Assembly: GCF_014621695.1 (NCBI RefSeq)
Contig: NZ_CP061281.1
Coordinates: 2,480,001 to 2,544,000 of the forward strand
Direction of reading: 5' to 3'
From: Streptomyces xanthii
GTDB lineage: Bacteria; Actinomycetota; Actinomycetes; Streptomycetales; Streptomycetaceae
DNA length: 64,000 nt
The notes beneath the pieces are model-generated. The model did not search any database. It was not told the DNA's origin and saw nothing but the letters and a program-made list of their open reading frames with translations. A program made the position numbers and the translations under genes. Each line of letters begins with the position of its first letter. The first letter of the stretch is position 1. This document shows, in pieces, positions 1-8,933 of the stretch.

Positions 1-124
1 CCTCGAGGCCGGTGCCGCGGCGCCGCCGGGAGGCGGGCGCGGCAGAGGCGTCCGCAGAGGACGCGGCGGGCGCGGCAGCGGAGCTGTCGGCAGTCACGCC
101 CATCAGATCGGTGGTGTCGCTCAC
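1..124 (-). CDS. rho: Transcription termination factor Rho, N-terminal fragment (cut by window edge)
   Basis: The first 41 codons lie in the window; the gene runs off the left edge. From a GTG the protein begins MSDTTDLMGVTADSS and continues into an Ala/Ser-rich stretch and a basic RRRRG segment. This matches the N-terminus I remember for Streptomyces Rho, whose long low-complexity insertion precedes the RNA-binding domain. Rho is the hexameric RNA helicase that ends transcription. A GGAAGGA ribosome-binding site lies 6-7 nt before the GTG. Position after thrB on the same strand is the usual actinomycete order. The helicase domains are outside the window, so identity rests on the N-terminus and synteny. 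Confidence 0.85.
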   Translation of the reverse strand, partial: MSDTTDLMGVTADSSAAAPAASSADASAAPASRRRRGTGLE

Positions 125-528
125 GAAGGGTCCTTCCCTGGAGCGGACGTCGGCCTGTCTGGCTCGGCGACCGGTTGTGCTGTCCGGCGGTGGTCCTGCC
201 TGTACGGACCGTGCCGGGGCGGTTGTCCGCCTGAATGGCGGAAGAATTCATTGGTGACAGCGATTCCGGATTCCGCGGGTGCACTGAATTTCTGTGTCAC
301 GCGGCTCGGTCACGCCGGTTCCGGAGCATGCTCTACAGCCGTCAGTGCCACGTCCCGACGTACGAGGACACTGCACGGAACTGCTGGAAAGGCTCCCGGA
401 AGAATGGTCGTCCCTGACAGGGACACACAGCACCTCGCCATGGTGGGGTCGGGTGCAGACTTGAGGTTAACACTACCGGATCCAACAAATATTCCCCCTC
501 TCTCCATCCGGCAACCAAAAGCGTGCGT
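125..528 (-). other. Long rho leader / thrB-rho intergenic region
   Basis: This 404-base gap separates thrB from rho and is more AT-rich than its surroundings around 461-500. It holds a sigma-R-like promoter (listed separately). A 43-codon open frame on the minus strand (310-441, ATG start, no good ribosome-binding site) could be a leader peptide. A leader of over 300 nt would fit the autoregulation by early termination that is known for rho in other bacteria. No convincing intrinsic terminator was seen in it. Confidence 0.4.
469..495 (-). promoter_or_regulatory. Sigma-R-type promoter candidate for rho
   Basis: On the minus strand GGAAT (495-491) is followed after 19 nt by GTT (71-69 of the 400s, i.e. 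471-469). This matches the sigma-R (disulfide-stress sigma factor) consensus GGAAT-N18/19-GTT. A TAGTGT hexamer of the TAnnnT type overlaps it, so a housekeeping promoter could share the site. The start point would be near 460, giving a leader of about 335 nt. Sequence match only. Confidence 0.45.
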
Positions 529-1455
529 TCAGTCGGGGTTCGAGCCGAGCGGCAGCACGCACGCTCCGCCGGAATCCAGGGCCAGCCGGTTGGCGGCCCA
601 GCCGTCACCGGCGAGGCGGGCGACCTTGTCGGCCGTCGCGTCCTCCACCAGGGCGATGACCGTGGGTCCGGCCCCGGAGATCATCGCGGGGACGCCGTCC
701 GCGCGCAGCCGCTCCACGAGGGCCGCGCTCTCCGGCATCGCGGGGGCCCGGTACTCCTGGTGCAGCCGGTCCTCGGTGGCGGGCAGCAGCAGCTCGGGGC
801 GCCGGGTGAGGGCCTCGACGAGCAGGGCCGCACGGCCCGCGTTGGCGGCAGCGTCCACGTGCGGGACGGTGCGCGGGAGGAGACCGCGGGCGGTCTCGGT
901 GAGCAGGGGCTTGCCGGGGACGAAGACCACCGGGACGACGGTCGGCGCGGCGTCGAGCCGCACGGCCCGGCCGGTGCCGGCCTCGGTCCAGGCGATGGTG
1001 AATCCGCCGAGCAGGCAGGGCGCCACGTTGTCGGGGTGGCCCTCGATCTCGGTGGCGAGAGCGAGCAGCGCGGCGTCGTCGAGCCGTGTGTCACCGCCTA
1101 TCGTCACGGCGCGGGCGGCGACCACCGCGGCGACGATGGCCGCGGAGGAGGAGCCGAGACCGCGGCCGTGCGGGATGCGGTTGGCGCAGACGATCTCGAG
1201 GCCGCGCGGCTGTCCGCCGAGGGCGTCGAATGCGGTGCGCAGGGCCCGTACGAGCAGGTGCGACTCGTCGCGCGGCAGGGTCTCGGAGCCCTCACCCGCG
1301 ATGTCGATGTTCAGCCCGGAGTCGGCGACCCTGACGACCACGTCGTCGTAGAGCCCCAGCGCGAGGCCGAGGGAGTCGAATCCCGGACCGAGGTTGGCGC
1401 TGGTGGCGGGGACGCGCACCCTGACGGCGGCGGCGCGGAACGCGGGACCGGCCAT
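529..1455 (-). CDS. thrB: Homoserine kinase
   Basis: 308 residues. It phosphorylates homoserine with ATP to O-phosphohomoserine, the substrate of ThrC. It is a GHMP-family kinase: the N-terminal VPATSANLGPGFD motif is typical of homoserine kinases and the phosphate-binding PHGRGLGSSSAA motif lies at residues 95-106. The length is normal for the family. AAGGAG precedes the ATG. It lies downstream of thrC but a 287-nt gap with a terminator separates them, so thrB probably has its own promoter and may be read with rho beyond it. Confidence 0.97.
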   Translation of the reverse strand: MAGPAFRAAAVRVRVPATSANLGPGFDSLGLALGLYDDVVVRVADSGLNIDIAGEGSETLPRDESHLLVRALRTAFDALGGQPRGLEIVCANRIPHGRGLGSSSAAIVAAVVAARAVTIGGDTRLDDAALLALATEIEGHPDNVAPCLLGGFTIAWTEAGTGRAVRLDAAPTVVPVVFVPGKPLLTETARGLLPRTVPHVDAAANAGRAALLVEALTRRPELLLPATEDRLHQEYRAPAMPESAALVERLRADGVPAMISGAGPTVIALVEDATADKVARLAGDGWAANRLALDSGGACVLPLGSNPD

Positions 1456-1690
1456 CGTTAGATGACTCTCCTTGAGCTGCGGGACGTTCGGGAACTACCC
1501 GAGACTTCCGATGTCTGGTGAGGGAGTACGTCACAACCCGGGCCGCGTACGAGGCAACGGCGGCAGCACCACGGCACGTGCGGTGGGCGGGTTCTGTACA
1601 GCCTATCGAAGGAAGGATCTGTGGCGACATAGGGCGCACAGGAGGCGCACGATGCGTGTCGTAAGCCCCCTGTGCACCCCCTGTGCCGAT

Positions 1691-1721
1691 ACGCCCAGTT
1701 GACGTGAAGTCAGCTGGGCGT
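1691..1721 (-). terminator. Intrinsic terminator downstream of thrC
   Basis: A 13-bp stem (1691-1703 / 1709-1721) with one G-T pair and a 5-nt loop lies 22 nt past the thrC stop. There is no long U-tract, as is common in Streptomyces. It separates the hom-thrC operon from thrB; the rest of 1456-1690 holds no gene and presumably the thrB promoter. Confidence 0.8.
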
Positions 1722-1742
1722 AAAGACGTAGGACCTGCGGTG

Positions 1743-2810
1743 TCAGACGAGGCCGAGGCGCTCGGCGGCCGTGGCGGCGTCGACCGGGACGGTGACCGGC
1801 TGCGGGGCGCCGGCGACGGCCCAGTCCGGGTCCTTCAGGCCGTTGCCCGTGACGGTGCAGACGATCTTCTGGCCGGGGTCGACCAGGCCCTGCTCGGCCG
1901 CCTTCAGCAGACCGGCGACGGACGCGGCGGACGCGGGCTCGACGAAGACACCCTCCTGGGACGCCAACAGCTTGTAGGCGCGCAGGATCTCACGGTCCGT
2001 CACCTCGTCGATGAGGCCGCCGGACTCGTCGCGCGCGGCGAGCGCGTGCTGCCACGAGGCCGGGTTGCCGATGCGGATCGCGGTGGCGATCGTCGACGGG
2101 TCCTTGACGACCTCGCCGCGCACGATCGGCGCGGAGCCGGAGGCCTGGAAGCCCCACATGCGCGGGGTGTGCGTGGACACCGAGTCGGCGGCGTACTCCT
2201 TGTAGCCCTTCCAGTACGCCGTGATGTTGCCCGCGTTGCCGACCGGCAGGACGTGGATGTCGGGCGCGTCGCCGAGGGCGTCGACGATCTCGAACGAGGC
2301 GGTCTTCTGGCCCTCGATGCGGTACGGGTTGACCGAGTTGACCAGCGCCACCGGGTAGTTCTCGGACAGGGCGCGGGCCAGGTTCAGGCAGTCGTCGAAG
2401 TTGCCGTCGACCTGGAGGATCTTCGAGCCGTAGACGAGCGCCTGGCCCATCTTGCCGAGCGCGATCTTGCCCTGCGGGACGAGCACGGCGCAGACCATGC
2501 CGGCGCGCACGGCGTAGGCCGCGGCGGACGCCGACGTGTTGCCGGTGGAGGCGCAGATGACGGCCTTCGCGCCCTCCTCCTTGGCCTTGGTGATGGCCAT
2601 GGTCATGCCGCGGTCCTTGAAGGAGCCGGTCGGGTTGGCGCCCTCGACCTTCAGGTGGACCTCACATCCCGTGCGCTCGGAGAGCACCTGGGCCGGGACG
2701 AGCGGCGTGGCGCCCTCGCGCAGTGTCACGACCGGCGTGGTGTCGGTCACCGGGAGCCGGTCCCGGTACTCCTCGATGATGCCGCGCCACTGGTGGGTCA
2801 TTCCGGTCAT
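1743..2810 (-). CDS. thrC: Threonine synthase
   Basis: 355 residues. It converts O-phosphohomoserine to threonine and phosphate, the last step of the pathway. It is a fold-type II PLP enzyme: GSFKDRG carries the PLP lysine (K65) and the phosphate-binding GNAGN segment is present. The length is that of the short actinobacterial/ThrC2-like class. The gene starts 5 nt after the hom stop, so the two are translationally close. An internal ATG three codons on ([14 protein letters not shown]) is the start I remember from related annotations, so the start is uncertain by 9 nt. Confidence 0.97.
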   Translation of the reverse strand: MTGMTHQWRGIIEEYRDRLPVTDTTPVVTLREGATPLVPAQVLSERTGCEVHLKVEGANPTGSFKDRGMTMAITKAKEEGAKAVICASTGNTSASAAAYAVRAGMVCAVLVPQGKIALGKMGQALVYGSKILQVDGNFDDCLNLARALSENYPVALVNSVNPYRIEGQKTASFEIVDALGDAPDIHVLPVGNAGNITAYWKGYKEYAADSVSTHTPRMWGFQASGSAPIVRGEVVKDPSTIATAIRIGNPASWQHALAARDESGGLIDEVTDREILRAYKLLASQEGVFVEPASAASVAGLLKAAEQGLVDPGQKIVCTVTGNGLKDPDWAVAGAPQPVTVPVDAATAAERLGLV

Positions 2811-2815
2811 CCCTG

Positions 2816-4108
2816 CTACTCCCCTTCAACACGCATGATGCTGGCGACACCGCGCACGGTGTCGAGCTGACGCAGCGCGTCCACGGTCCCGGTGAGGGCC
2901 GCGTCCGCCGCGCGATGGGTGACGACGACGAGGGAGGCCTCGCCGTCCTTCCCCGACTGGCGCACGGTGTCGATGGAGACGCCGTGCTCGGCGAAGACCG
3001 TCGCCACCTGCGCGAGAACGCCGGGCTTGTCGGCCACGTCGAGGCTGATGTGGTACCGCGTGACCACGTCGCCCATGGGCGAGACGGGCAGCTGCGTGTA
3101 CGCGGAGTCGCCGGGGCCCGTCGCACCGCCCAGGCGGTTGCGGCAGACGGCGACGAGGTCGCCGAGCACGGCCGAGGCGGTCGGCGCGCCGCCGGCTCCG
3201 GGGCCGTAGAACATCAGCTGGCCCGCGGCGTCGGACTCTACGAACACGGCGTTGTACGCGCCGCGCACGGAGGCCAGCGGGTGGTCGAGCGGGATCATCG
3301 CGGGGTGCACCCGGGCCGTGACGGACTCGCCGTCGGCGGCGCGCTCGCAGATGGCGAGCAGCTTGATGGTGCAGCCCATCTCCTTCGCCGACTTGAAGTC
3401 GGCGGCGGTGACCTCGGTCATGCCCTCGCGGTACACGTCGTCGAGGCGGACGCGGGTGTGGAAGGCGATCCCGGCGAGGATGGCGGCCTTGGCGGCGGCG
3501 TCGAAGCCCTCGACGTCGGCGGTCGGGTCGGCCTCCGCGTAGCCGAGCGCGGTGGCCTCGTCCAGGGCCTCCTGGTAGCCGGCGCCCGTGGTGTCCATCT
3601 TGTCGAGGATGAAGTTCGTGGTGCCGTTGACGATGCCGAGCACGCGGTTGACCTTGTCACCCGCGAGGGACTCGCGCAGCGGGCGGATCAGCGGGATCGC
3701 GCCGGCCACGGCGGCTTCGTAGTACAGGTCGCGGCCGTGCTCGACGGCGGCGGCGTGCAGGGCCGCGCCGTCCTGGGCGAGCAGCGCCTTGTTGGCCGAG
3801 ACGACGGAGGCGCCGTGCTCGAAGGCGGTGGTGATGAGGGTGCGGGCGGGCTCGATCCCTCCGATGACCTCGACGACCACGTCGATGTCGCCGCGTTTGA
3901 CGAGCGCGGTGGCGTCGGTGGTGACGAGGGCCGGGTCGATGCCCTCACGGACCTTGGAGGGGCGGCGCACGGCGACGCCCGCGAGCTCGACCGGGGCGCC
4001 GATCCGGGCTGTGAGGTCGTCGGCGTGCGTCGTCATGATGCGCGCCACCTCTGAGCCGACGACCCCACAGCCCAGCAGCGCCACCTTCAGCGGACGCGTA
4101 CGCATCAT
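2816..4108 (-). CDS. hom: Homoserine dehydrogenase
   Basis: 430 residues. It reduces aspartate semialdehyde to homoserine with NAD(P)H, the branch point away from lysine. An N-terminal Rossmann fold has the glycine motif GCGVVG near residues 13-18; the catalytic domain has [11 protein letters not shown] and [12 protein letters not shown]-terminal ACT domain from about residue 355 ([20 protein letters not shown]) is the usual site of threonine feedback inhibition. Two ATGs in a row follow GAGG; either could be the start. It opens the hom-thrC pair, downstream of a terminator that closes lysA. Confidence 0.97.
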   Translation of the reverse strand: MMRTRPLKVALLGCGVVGSEVARIMTTHADDLTARIGAPVELAGVAVRRPSKVREGIDPALVTTDATALVKRGDIDVVVEVIGGIEPARTLITTAFEHGASVVSANKALLAQDGAALHAAAVEHGRDLYYEAAVAGAIPLIRPLRESLAGDKVNRVLGIVNGTTNFILDKMDTTGAGYQEALDEATALGYAEADPTADVEGFDAAAKAAILAGIAFHTRVRLDDVYREGMTEVTAADFKSAKEMGCTIKLLAICERAADGESVTARVHPAMIPLDHPLASVRGAYNAVFVESDAAGQLMFYGPGAGGAPTASAVLGDLVAVCRNRLGGATGPGDSAYTQLPVSPMGDVVTRYHISLDVADKPGVLAQVATVFAEHGVSIDTVRQSGKDGEASLVVVTHRAADAALTGTVDALRQLDTVRGVASIMRVEGE

Positions 4109-4162
4109 CCGACCTCGTTTCCCTTTACTTCTCTGTACCTACGGTGGGTCCAGTCTCACGCA

Positions 4163-4191
4163 CCGGACCGGGGTTTCTGTCCCCGGTCCGG
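4163..4191 (-). terminator. Intrinsic terminator between lysA and hom
   Basis: A perfect 11-bp GC stem (4163-4173 / 4181-4191) with a 7-nt loop lies 20 nt beyond the lysA stop. It should end the nrtL-lysA transcript. The stretch from 4109 to 4162 is left for the hom promoter. Confidence 0.85.
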
Positions 4192-4211
4192 ATGATGAGA
4201 CAGGTATTTCA

Positions 4212-5603
4212 TTATCCGACGTCGAGACGCAGGAGATCTTCCTCCGTCTCGCGGCGGACGATCACCCGCGCCTCACCGTCCCGGACGGCGACGACGGGCG
4301 GGCGGAGCGCGTGGTTGTAGTTGCTGGCCATGGAGCGGCAGTACGCGCCGGTGGCCGGTACGGCGATCAGGTCGCCCGGAGCGACGTCGGCGGGCAGGAA
4401 CGCGTCCTTCACCACGATGTCACCGCTCTCGCAGTGCTTGCCGACGACACGGACCAGCGCGGGCTCGGCGTCGGAGCGGCGCGAGACGAGCGCGACCGTG
4501 TACTCGGCGTCGTACAGCGCGGTGCGGATGTTGTCGGACATGCCGCCGTCCACGGACACGTACGTGCGCAGGCCCTCCAGGGGCTTGACCGTGCCGACCG
4601 TGTAGAGCGTGAAGGCGGTGGGGCCGACGATGGCGCGGCCCGGCTCGACGCTGATGCGGGGCGTGCGCAGCGCGGCGGCCTCGCACTCACGGGTCACGAT
4701 CTCGCCCAGCGCCTTGGCGATCTCGTGCGGCTCGCGGGGGTCGTCGTCGCTGGTGTACGCGATGCCGAGGCCGCCGCCGAGGTCGATCTCGGGGAGCTCG
4801 ACGCCGTGCTCGTCGCGGATCTCGGCGAGCAGGCCGACGACCCGGCGGGCGGCGACCTCGAAGCCGGCCATGTCGAAGATCTGCGAGCCGATGTGGCTGT
4901 GGATGCCGATGAGCTCGATGCCGTCGAGCTTGAGGGCGCGGCGCACGGCCTCGGCGGCCTGGCCGCCGGCCAGCGCGATGCCGAACTTCTGGTCCTCGTG
5001 CGCGGTGGCGATGAACTCGTGGGTGTGGGCCTCGACGCCCACCGTCACGCGGATCTGCACGCGCTGCACCCTGCCGAGGCTCTCGGCGATGTGGGCGACG
5101 CGCACGATCTCCTGGAAGGAGTCGAGGACGATGCGTCCGACGCCGGCCTCGACGGCGCGGGTGATCTCCGCCTCCGACTTGTTGTTGCCGTGGAAGGCGA
5201 TGCGGTCGGCGGGCATCCCTGCCGACAGCGCGGTGGTGAGCTCGCCGCCGGAGCAGACGTCCAGGTTGAGCCCCTCCTCGTGCAGCCAGCGCACGACGGC
5301 GCGGGAGAGGAAGGCCTTGCCGGCGTAGAAGACGTCGGCGTCGGGGCCGAACGCGTCGCGCCAGGCGGCGCAGCGGGCGCGGAAGTCGGCCTCGTCGAGG
5401 AAGTAGGCCGGGGTGCCGAACTCCTCGGCGAGCCGGGCGACTTCGATCCCGCCGACACTGACGCCGCCGTCCTCGGTGCGGCGGACGGTGCGGGCCCAGA
5501 CCTTGGCGTCCAGCGCGTTCAGGTCGGCCGGCGGGGCGGTGTAGTGACCCTCGGGCAGGACGTCGGCGTGGCGGGGGCCTGCGGGGTGTGCGGAACGGCT
5601 CAT
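4212..5603 (-). CDS. lysA: Diaminopimelate decarboxylase
   Basis: 463 residues. It decarboxylates meso-diaminopimelate to L-lysine. It is a fold-type III PLP enzyme: the PLP lysine is K96 in FYAGKAFLS, followed by HIGSQ, the glycine-rich [10 protein letters not shown] phosphate site, and the CESGD active-site motif supplied across the dimer. The N-terminal 40 residues extend beyond the E. coli enzyme, as in other actinomycete LysA proteins. It starts 25 nt after the nrtL stop and is probably co-transcribed with it. Confidence 0.97.
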   Translation of the reverse strand: MSRSAHPAGPRHADVLPEGHYTAPPADLNALDAKVWARTVRRTEDGGVSVGGIEVARLAEEFGTPAYFLDEADFRARCAAWRDAFGPDADVFYAGKAFLSRAVVRWLHEEGLNLDVCSGGELTTALSAGMPADRIAFHGNNKSEAEITRAVEAGVGRIVLDSFQEIVRVAHIAESLGRVQRVQIRVTVGVEAHTHEFIATAHEDQKFGIALAGGQAAEAVRRALKLDGIELIGIHSHIGSQIFDMAGFEVAARRVVGLLAEIRDEHGVELPEIDLGGGLGIAYTSDDDPREPHEIAKALGEIVTRECEAAALRTPRISVEPGRAIVGPTAFTLYTVGTVKPLEGLRTYVSVDGGMSDNIRTALYDAEYTVALVSRRSDAEPALVRVVGKHCESGDIVVKDAFLPADVAPGDLIAVPATGAYCRSMASNYNHALRPPVVAVRDGEARVIVRRETEEDLLRLDVG

Positions 5604-5628
5604 GGCTGCGGTGCGCTCACTTCTGTTC

Positions 5629-6636
5629 TTAGAGATGTGCGGGGGCGTCGATGCCGAGCAGGGTCAGGCCGCCGGCCAGCACCGTCCCGGCGGCTTCGGC
5701 GAGCGCGAGCCGGGCACGGTGGGCGGCCGAGGGTTTCTCCCCGCCGACCGGCAGCGCGGCGGGGTGCAGGTCGGTCAGGAATGCGTCGGCGACGGCGACG
5801 AGGTGCCGGGCGAGCCGGTCGGGGGCGCGGTGCCGGGCGGCGGCGAGCAGGACGCGGGGGTGGTCGGCGAGCAGTCCGGTCAGCGGGTCCTGTCCGGGTA
5901 CGTCACCGGGCTCGGCGCCGAAGCCCAGGTCCGCGGCGTTCCGCCCGAGGGCGGCGGTGCGGGCGTGGGCGTAGCGGACGCGGAAGAGGGGGTTGGACTC
6001 GCGCTGGGCCAGGTGGGCGGCGCGGTCCTCGGGGGTCGTGGTGCGGGCGTGGTCGTGCGCGGCGGGGTGCAGCAGGGCCCAGCGGCCGGCGTCGGTGCCG
6101 AGGCCGTGCGGGTCGGCGGGCACGGGGCGCAGCGTGACCTCGTCCGCGCGGGCCGCGTGCTCGACGGTCACCTCGGCGCCCTGGCTGCGGGCGATGCGGG
6201 CGACGGCGTCGGCGACGGTCTCGGCGCGGGGCTCACGCGGGATCCGCAGGACGACCCGCTCCCCGCGCAGCGCGTCGGAGTGCCCGTACGAGGATCCGCG
6301 GCGCAGCACGTCCGCGACGAGCGGGGAGCCGCCCGGACGGAGCACGACGTTGAGGAAGCCGGGGCCGGAGACGTCCACGGCCTCGATCCCCGGACTGTCC
6401 GCGAGCCGCGCGGAGAGGATCTCGGCGACCTGGCGCGGGGGCCGGCCGGCGGCGGGGGCGAGCTGCAGCGCGACGTTCGTCGCGTAGTCCCCGTGTCCGC
6501 CGGGACGCGGCCGCTCGACCACGACGCGCGCCCGCCCGGAGTCCACGCTCTCGACCGCGCCCATGCCGAGCTCACCGTCCTCGACCGCGCGGCGCACGGC
6601 GCGCAGGACGGTGTCAGTGAGCTCGATGGGGGTCAC
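5629..6636 (-). CDS. nrtL: ArgS-related anticodon-binding protein NrtL
   Basis: 335 residues, about half an arginyl-tRNA synthetase. The N-terminal region ([13 protein letters not shown]...FLNVVL) matches the Arg-tRNA synthetase N-terminal domain. The C-terminal 140 residues ([24 protein letters not shown]) match the DALR anticodon-binding domain. The catalytic Rossmann core with HIGH and KMSKS is replaced by a short linker, so it cannot be an active synthetase. The name NrtL is from memory of the family. The role is unknown; tRNA binding or regulation linked to lysA is an inference from position. The GTG start has no ribosome-binding site but sits 7 nt after a TACGCT hexamer. Confidence 0.85.
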   Translation of the reverse strand: MTPIELTDTVLRAVRRAVEDGELGMGAVESVDSGRARVVVERPRPGGHGDYATNVALQLAPAAGRPPRQVAEILSARLADSPGIEAVDVSGPGFLNVVLRPGGSPLVADVLRRGSSYGHSDALRGERVVLRIPREPRAETVADAVARIARSQGAEVTVEHAARADEVTLRPVPADPHGLGTDAGRWALLHPAAHDHARTTTPEDRAAHLAQRESNPLFRVRYAHARTAALGRNAADLGFGAEPGDVPGQDPLTGLLADHPRVLLAAARHRAPDRLARHLVAVADAFLTDLHPAALPVGGEKPSAAHRARLALAEAAGTVLAGGLTLLGIDAPAHL

Positions 6637-6643
6637 GGGGTCA

Positions 6644-6649
6644 AGCGTA
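6644..6649 (-). promoter_or_regulatory. -10 hexamer of a leaderless nrtL promoter
   Basis: TACGCT (TAnnnT type) ends 7 nt before the nrtL GTG and there is no Shine-Dalgarno sequence, the layout of leaderless Streptomyces messages. No clear -35 was recognised. Confidence 0.4.
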
Positions 6650-6777
6650 GGCGAGGAGGGGGGTGGGTAGGCGACTCGGTTTAGCGGATGGTCCGCGATG
6701 CGGACGCTTCCCTGGACGTCCGCCCCGTCCCGCCGCCGCTCTCGCTCCCCTGCCCTGTCCCCTTCTCTGCCGCTTCT

Positions 6778-7215
6778 CTATCGCCCGGCTCGTTCGGTCT
6801 CCTCGGAGCCGCTGACGGGGCGCGTCCGGCGCGGTGCGCGGCCGCGCTCGGCCAACCGCCGGACGACACGCACCAGTTCGGCCGGCTCGAAGGGCTTGGA
6901 CAGGAAGGCGTCGACGCCGACCTCGAGGCCGCTCTCGACCTCGTGCTGGGTGCAGGCGCTGACCAGGACGATGGGGAGGGCGCTGGTCCGGGCGTCGGCA
7001 CGCAGCCGGGACGCGGTGCGCATGCCGTCGAGGCGGGGCATCACCACGTCGAGCGTGATGACGTCGGGCCGCACCTGCTGCACGACCTCCAGGCATTCGG
7101 CACCGTCGGCCGCGGTCACGACCTCGAAGCCCTCCAGCTCGAGATTGACCCTGATCAGCTGCCGGATCACCTTGTTGTCGTCGACGACAAGGACCCGGCC
7201 GGACGCGCCTGGCAC
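6778..7215 (-). CDS. Single-domain response regulator (receiver only)
   Basis: 145 residues, a CheY-like receiver with no output domain. The acidic pair D12-D13, phospho-acceptor D56 (PDVITLDVVMP), the SAC threonine/serine position and lysine in LSKPFE are all present. The open frame extends upstream to 7320, but the GTG at 7215 is preferred: it reads MPGASGRVLVVDDN, the N-terminus typical of the family, and lies 6 nt after a TACTCT hexamer. No kinase is adjacent, so the partner is unknown. Confidence 0.88.
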   Translation of the reverse strand: MPGASGRVLVVDDNKVIRQLIRVNLELEGFEVVTAADGAECLEVVQQVRPDVITLDVVMPRLDGMRTASRLRADARTSALPIVLVSACTQHEVESGLEVGVDAFLSKPFEPAELVRVVRRLAERGRAPRRTRPVSGSEETERAGR

Positions 7216-7221
7216 CACTCG

Positions 7222-7227
7222 AGAGTA
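7222..7227 (-). promoter_or_regulatory. -10 hexamer of a leaderless promoter for the response regulator
   Basis: TACTCT ends 6 nt before the GTG at 7215 on the minus strand, and no ribosome-binding site is visible. Confidence 0.4.
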
Positions 7228-7377
7228 GGTCGGCCCCACCCGCGGCGTCCGGGTTTTCCCCACTTCCACCCCGTACAGGCGAGCTCGACGGCACGCTCGC
7301 GCACCGAAATACCTGTTCATGAGGACCCGGTGGGAGCTGGTAGGGTTCTACCCGTCGCCCCGCACCGCGAGGCGCAC

Positions 7378-7449
7378 GCCCCCGTAGCTCAGGGGATAGA
7401 GCAACGGCCTCCGGAGCCGTGTGCGCAGGTTCGAATCCTGCCGGGGGCA
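7378..7449 (+). tRNA. tRNA-Arg (anticodon CCG)
   Basis: A 72-nt cloverleaf: acceptor GCCCCCG pairs with CGGGGGC followed by discriminator A. The D arm is GCTC/GAGC, the anticodon stem ACGGC/GCCGT with loop CTCCGGA gives anticodon CCG, and the T arm is GCAGG-TTCGAAT-CCTGC. The terminal CCA is not encoded. It should read CGG, a very common arginine codon here. The 3' half of such tRNA genes is a usual attachment site for actinomycete integrative elements; none is inserted here. Confidence 0.97.
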
Positions 7450-7470
7450 CCTTGAATTGGGTGTCTGACG

Positions 7471-7514
7471 AAGACCTCGTTCACAGCGGAAACGCTGCGG
7501 ACGGGGTCTTTTTT
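7471..7514 (+). terminator. Rho-independent terminator of tRNA-Arg
   Basis: A compound hairpin: outer arms AAGACCTCG / CGGGGTCTT (one G-T pair), an inner CAGCG-GAAA-CGCTG tetraloop hairpin, then a run of six T. It starts 21 nt after the tRNA. A long U-tract like this is rare in this high-GC genome. The following 7515-7769 (255 nt) shows only the approach to the next gene. Confidence 0.93.
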
Positions 7515-7769
7515 CATGCGGGCGGCACGCGTCGGAGCAGCGGGGCCGGCCGGCGCTCCGGGCCGAACTCGGCGGGCAGAGCGGCCTTTTCGGCGCCGGC
7601 GCCCGGGACAGTGAGGCTTGCCACGCGGAGGGGCTCCGGGTTTACGCCGGGTGCTCGGGGTGACTACGGTGCCTTGGATGTCTCGCAGCCACTTGAACCT
7701 CGCAAACCTTGGAAGATGCGCGATCGGGCGCTCAGGTTCCATCGATCGGGGTTTCATACAGGAGGGATC

Positions 7770-8912
7770 GTGAGCGAGCCGGTCGGGGTCGCAGCGGCCA
7801 GGAGCCCGCTGCCCGCACAGAGCGTCACGGCGCCGCCCTCGCCTCCCGCGAGGCCCGCGAAGGCTGCCGCCGCCGGCCGGGCCGTGCCCGGCAAGGCGCG
7901 GGACGCGTTCTTCGACAACGCCAAGTACCTGGCGATCGTGCTGGTCGCCATGGGGCACGCCTGGGAGCCGCTGCGCGGTGACAGCCGGGCCGCCGCCGCG
8001 CTGTACATCATGGTGTACACGTTCCACATGCCGGCGTTCATCGTGATCTCCGGCTACTTCTCGCGCTCGTTCGACGCGAGTCCCGGGCGGCTGAAGCGGC
8101 TGGTGACCGGAGTGGTCGTGCCGTACGTCGTCTTCGAGGTGGCGTACACGTTCTTCAAGCGGACGGCCGGGGACGACCCGGAGCAGGCGATCAGTCTGCT
8201 CGACCCCTGGTACCTGACCTGGTTCCTGGGCGCGCTGTTCGTGTGGCGGCTGTCCACGCCGCTGTGGAAGGTCATCCGCTGGCCGCTGCCGGTGGCGCTC
8301 GGCATCGCCGCGCTGGCGTCCGTCTCCCCCGACATCGGTGACGACCTCGACCTTCAGCGGGTGCTCCAGTTCCTGCCGTTCTTCGTGCTCGGGCTGTGCC
8401 TGAAGAAGGAGCACTTCGGTCTGGTGCGGCGCAAGGAGGCGCGGATCGCGGCGGTGCCGGTGTTCGCGGCGGCGCTGCTGTTCGCGTACTGGGCCGCTCC
8501 GCGGATGAACGCGGCCTGGTTCTACCGGCGCGACAGTGCGCAGGAGCTGGCGGCGCCCGGGTGGAGCGGGGCCGTGATGACGCTGGCCATGTTCGGCTGC
8601 TCGGTGGTCCTGGTGGCCTGCTTCTTCGCGTGGGTGCCGGGGCGCAGGCTCTGGTTCACGGCGCTCGGCGCGGGGACGCTGTACGGGTACCTGCTGCACG
8701 GGTTCCTCGCGAAGGGGTCCCGCTGGGGCGACTGGTACGACGTGGCGTGGGTGCACACGCCGTGGGGCGAGATCGTCGTGACGGTGTTCGCGATGGCCGT
8801 CATCACCGTGCTGTGCACGACACCGGTGCAGCGCGCGTTCCGGTTCGTGATGGAGCCGAAGATGGAGTGGGCGTTCCGCAGAGAGCCGTCGGGCGCCGCG
8901 CCCCGGAAGTGA
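7770..8912 (+). CDS. Membrane acyltransferase family 3 protein (fucose 4-O-acetylase-like)
   Basis: 380 residues from a GTG with GGAGGG three nt upstream. After a 45-residue Ala/Pro-rich cytoplasmic lead comes DAFFDNAKYLAIVLVAMGHAWEPL, the typical opening of acyltransferase-3 proteins with the conserved histidine in MGH. About ten hydrophobic segments follow (for example 73-92, 105-123, 146-163, 236-255, 285-305). Members move acetyl or other acyl groups onto sugars or lipids at the membrane; the substrate here cannot be told. It converges on ku with a 21-nt gap. Confidence 0.88.
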   Translation: MSEPVGVAAARSPLPAQSVTAPPSPPARPAKAAAAGRAVPGKARDAFFDNAKYLAIVLVAMGHAWEPLRGDSRAAAALYIMVYTFHMPAFIVISGYFSRSFDASPGRLKRLVTGVVVPYVVFEVAYTFFKRTAGDDPEQAISLLDPWYLTWFLGALFVWRLSTPLWKVIRWPLPVALGIAALASVSPDIGDDLDLQRVLQFLPFFVLGLCLKKEHFGLVRRKEARIAAVPVFAAALLFAYWAAPRMNAAWFYRRDSAQELAAPGWSGAVMTLAMFGCSVVLVACFFAWVPGRRLWFTALGAGTLYGYLLHGFLAKGSRWGDWYDVAWVHTPWGEIVVTVFAMAVITVLCTTPVQRAFRFVMEPKMEWAFRREPSGAAPRK

Positions 8913-8933
8913 GCGGCGCCGTCCCGCCGCGCG

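Noticed and set aside
6690..6778. Strongly pyrimidine-rich plus strand (purine-rich leader side) between nrtL and the response regulator
   Set aside because: It might form unusual structures, but no repeat unit or hairpin could be defined, so no function is claimed.
7216..7320. Longer N-terminus for the single-domain response regulator
   Set aside because: It would add 35 residues without receiver similarity and reach close to the tRNA promoter region.
8913..8933. GC-rich inverted bases between the acyltransferase and ku stops as a terminator
   Set aside because: Only short imperfect arms exist in the 21-nt gap.
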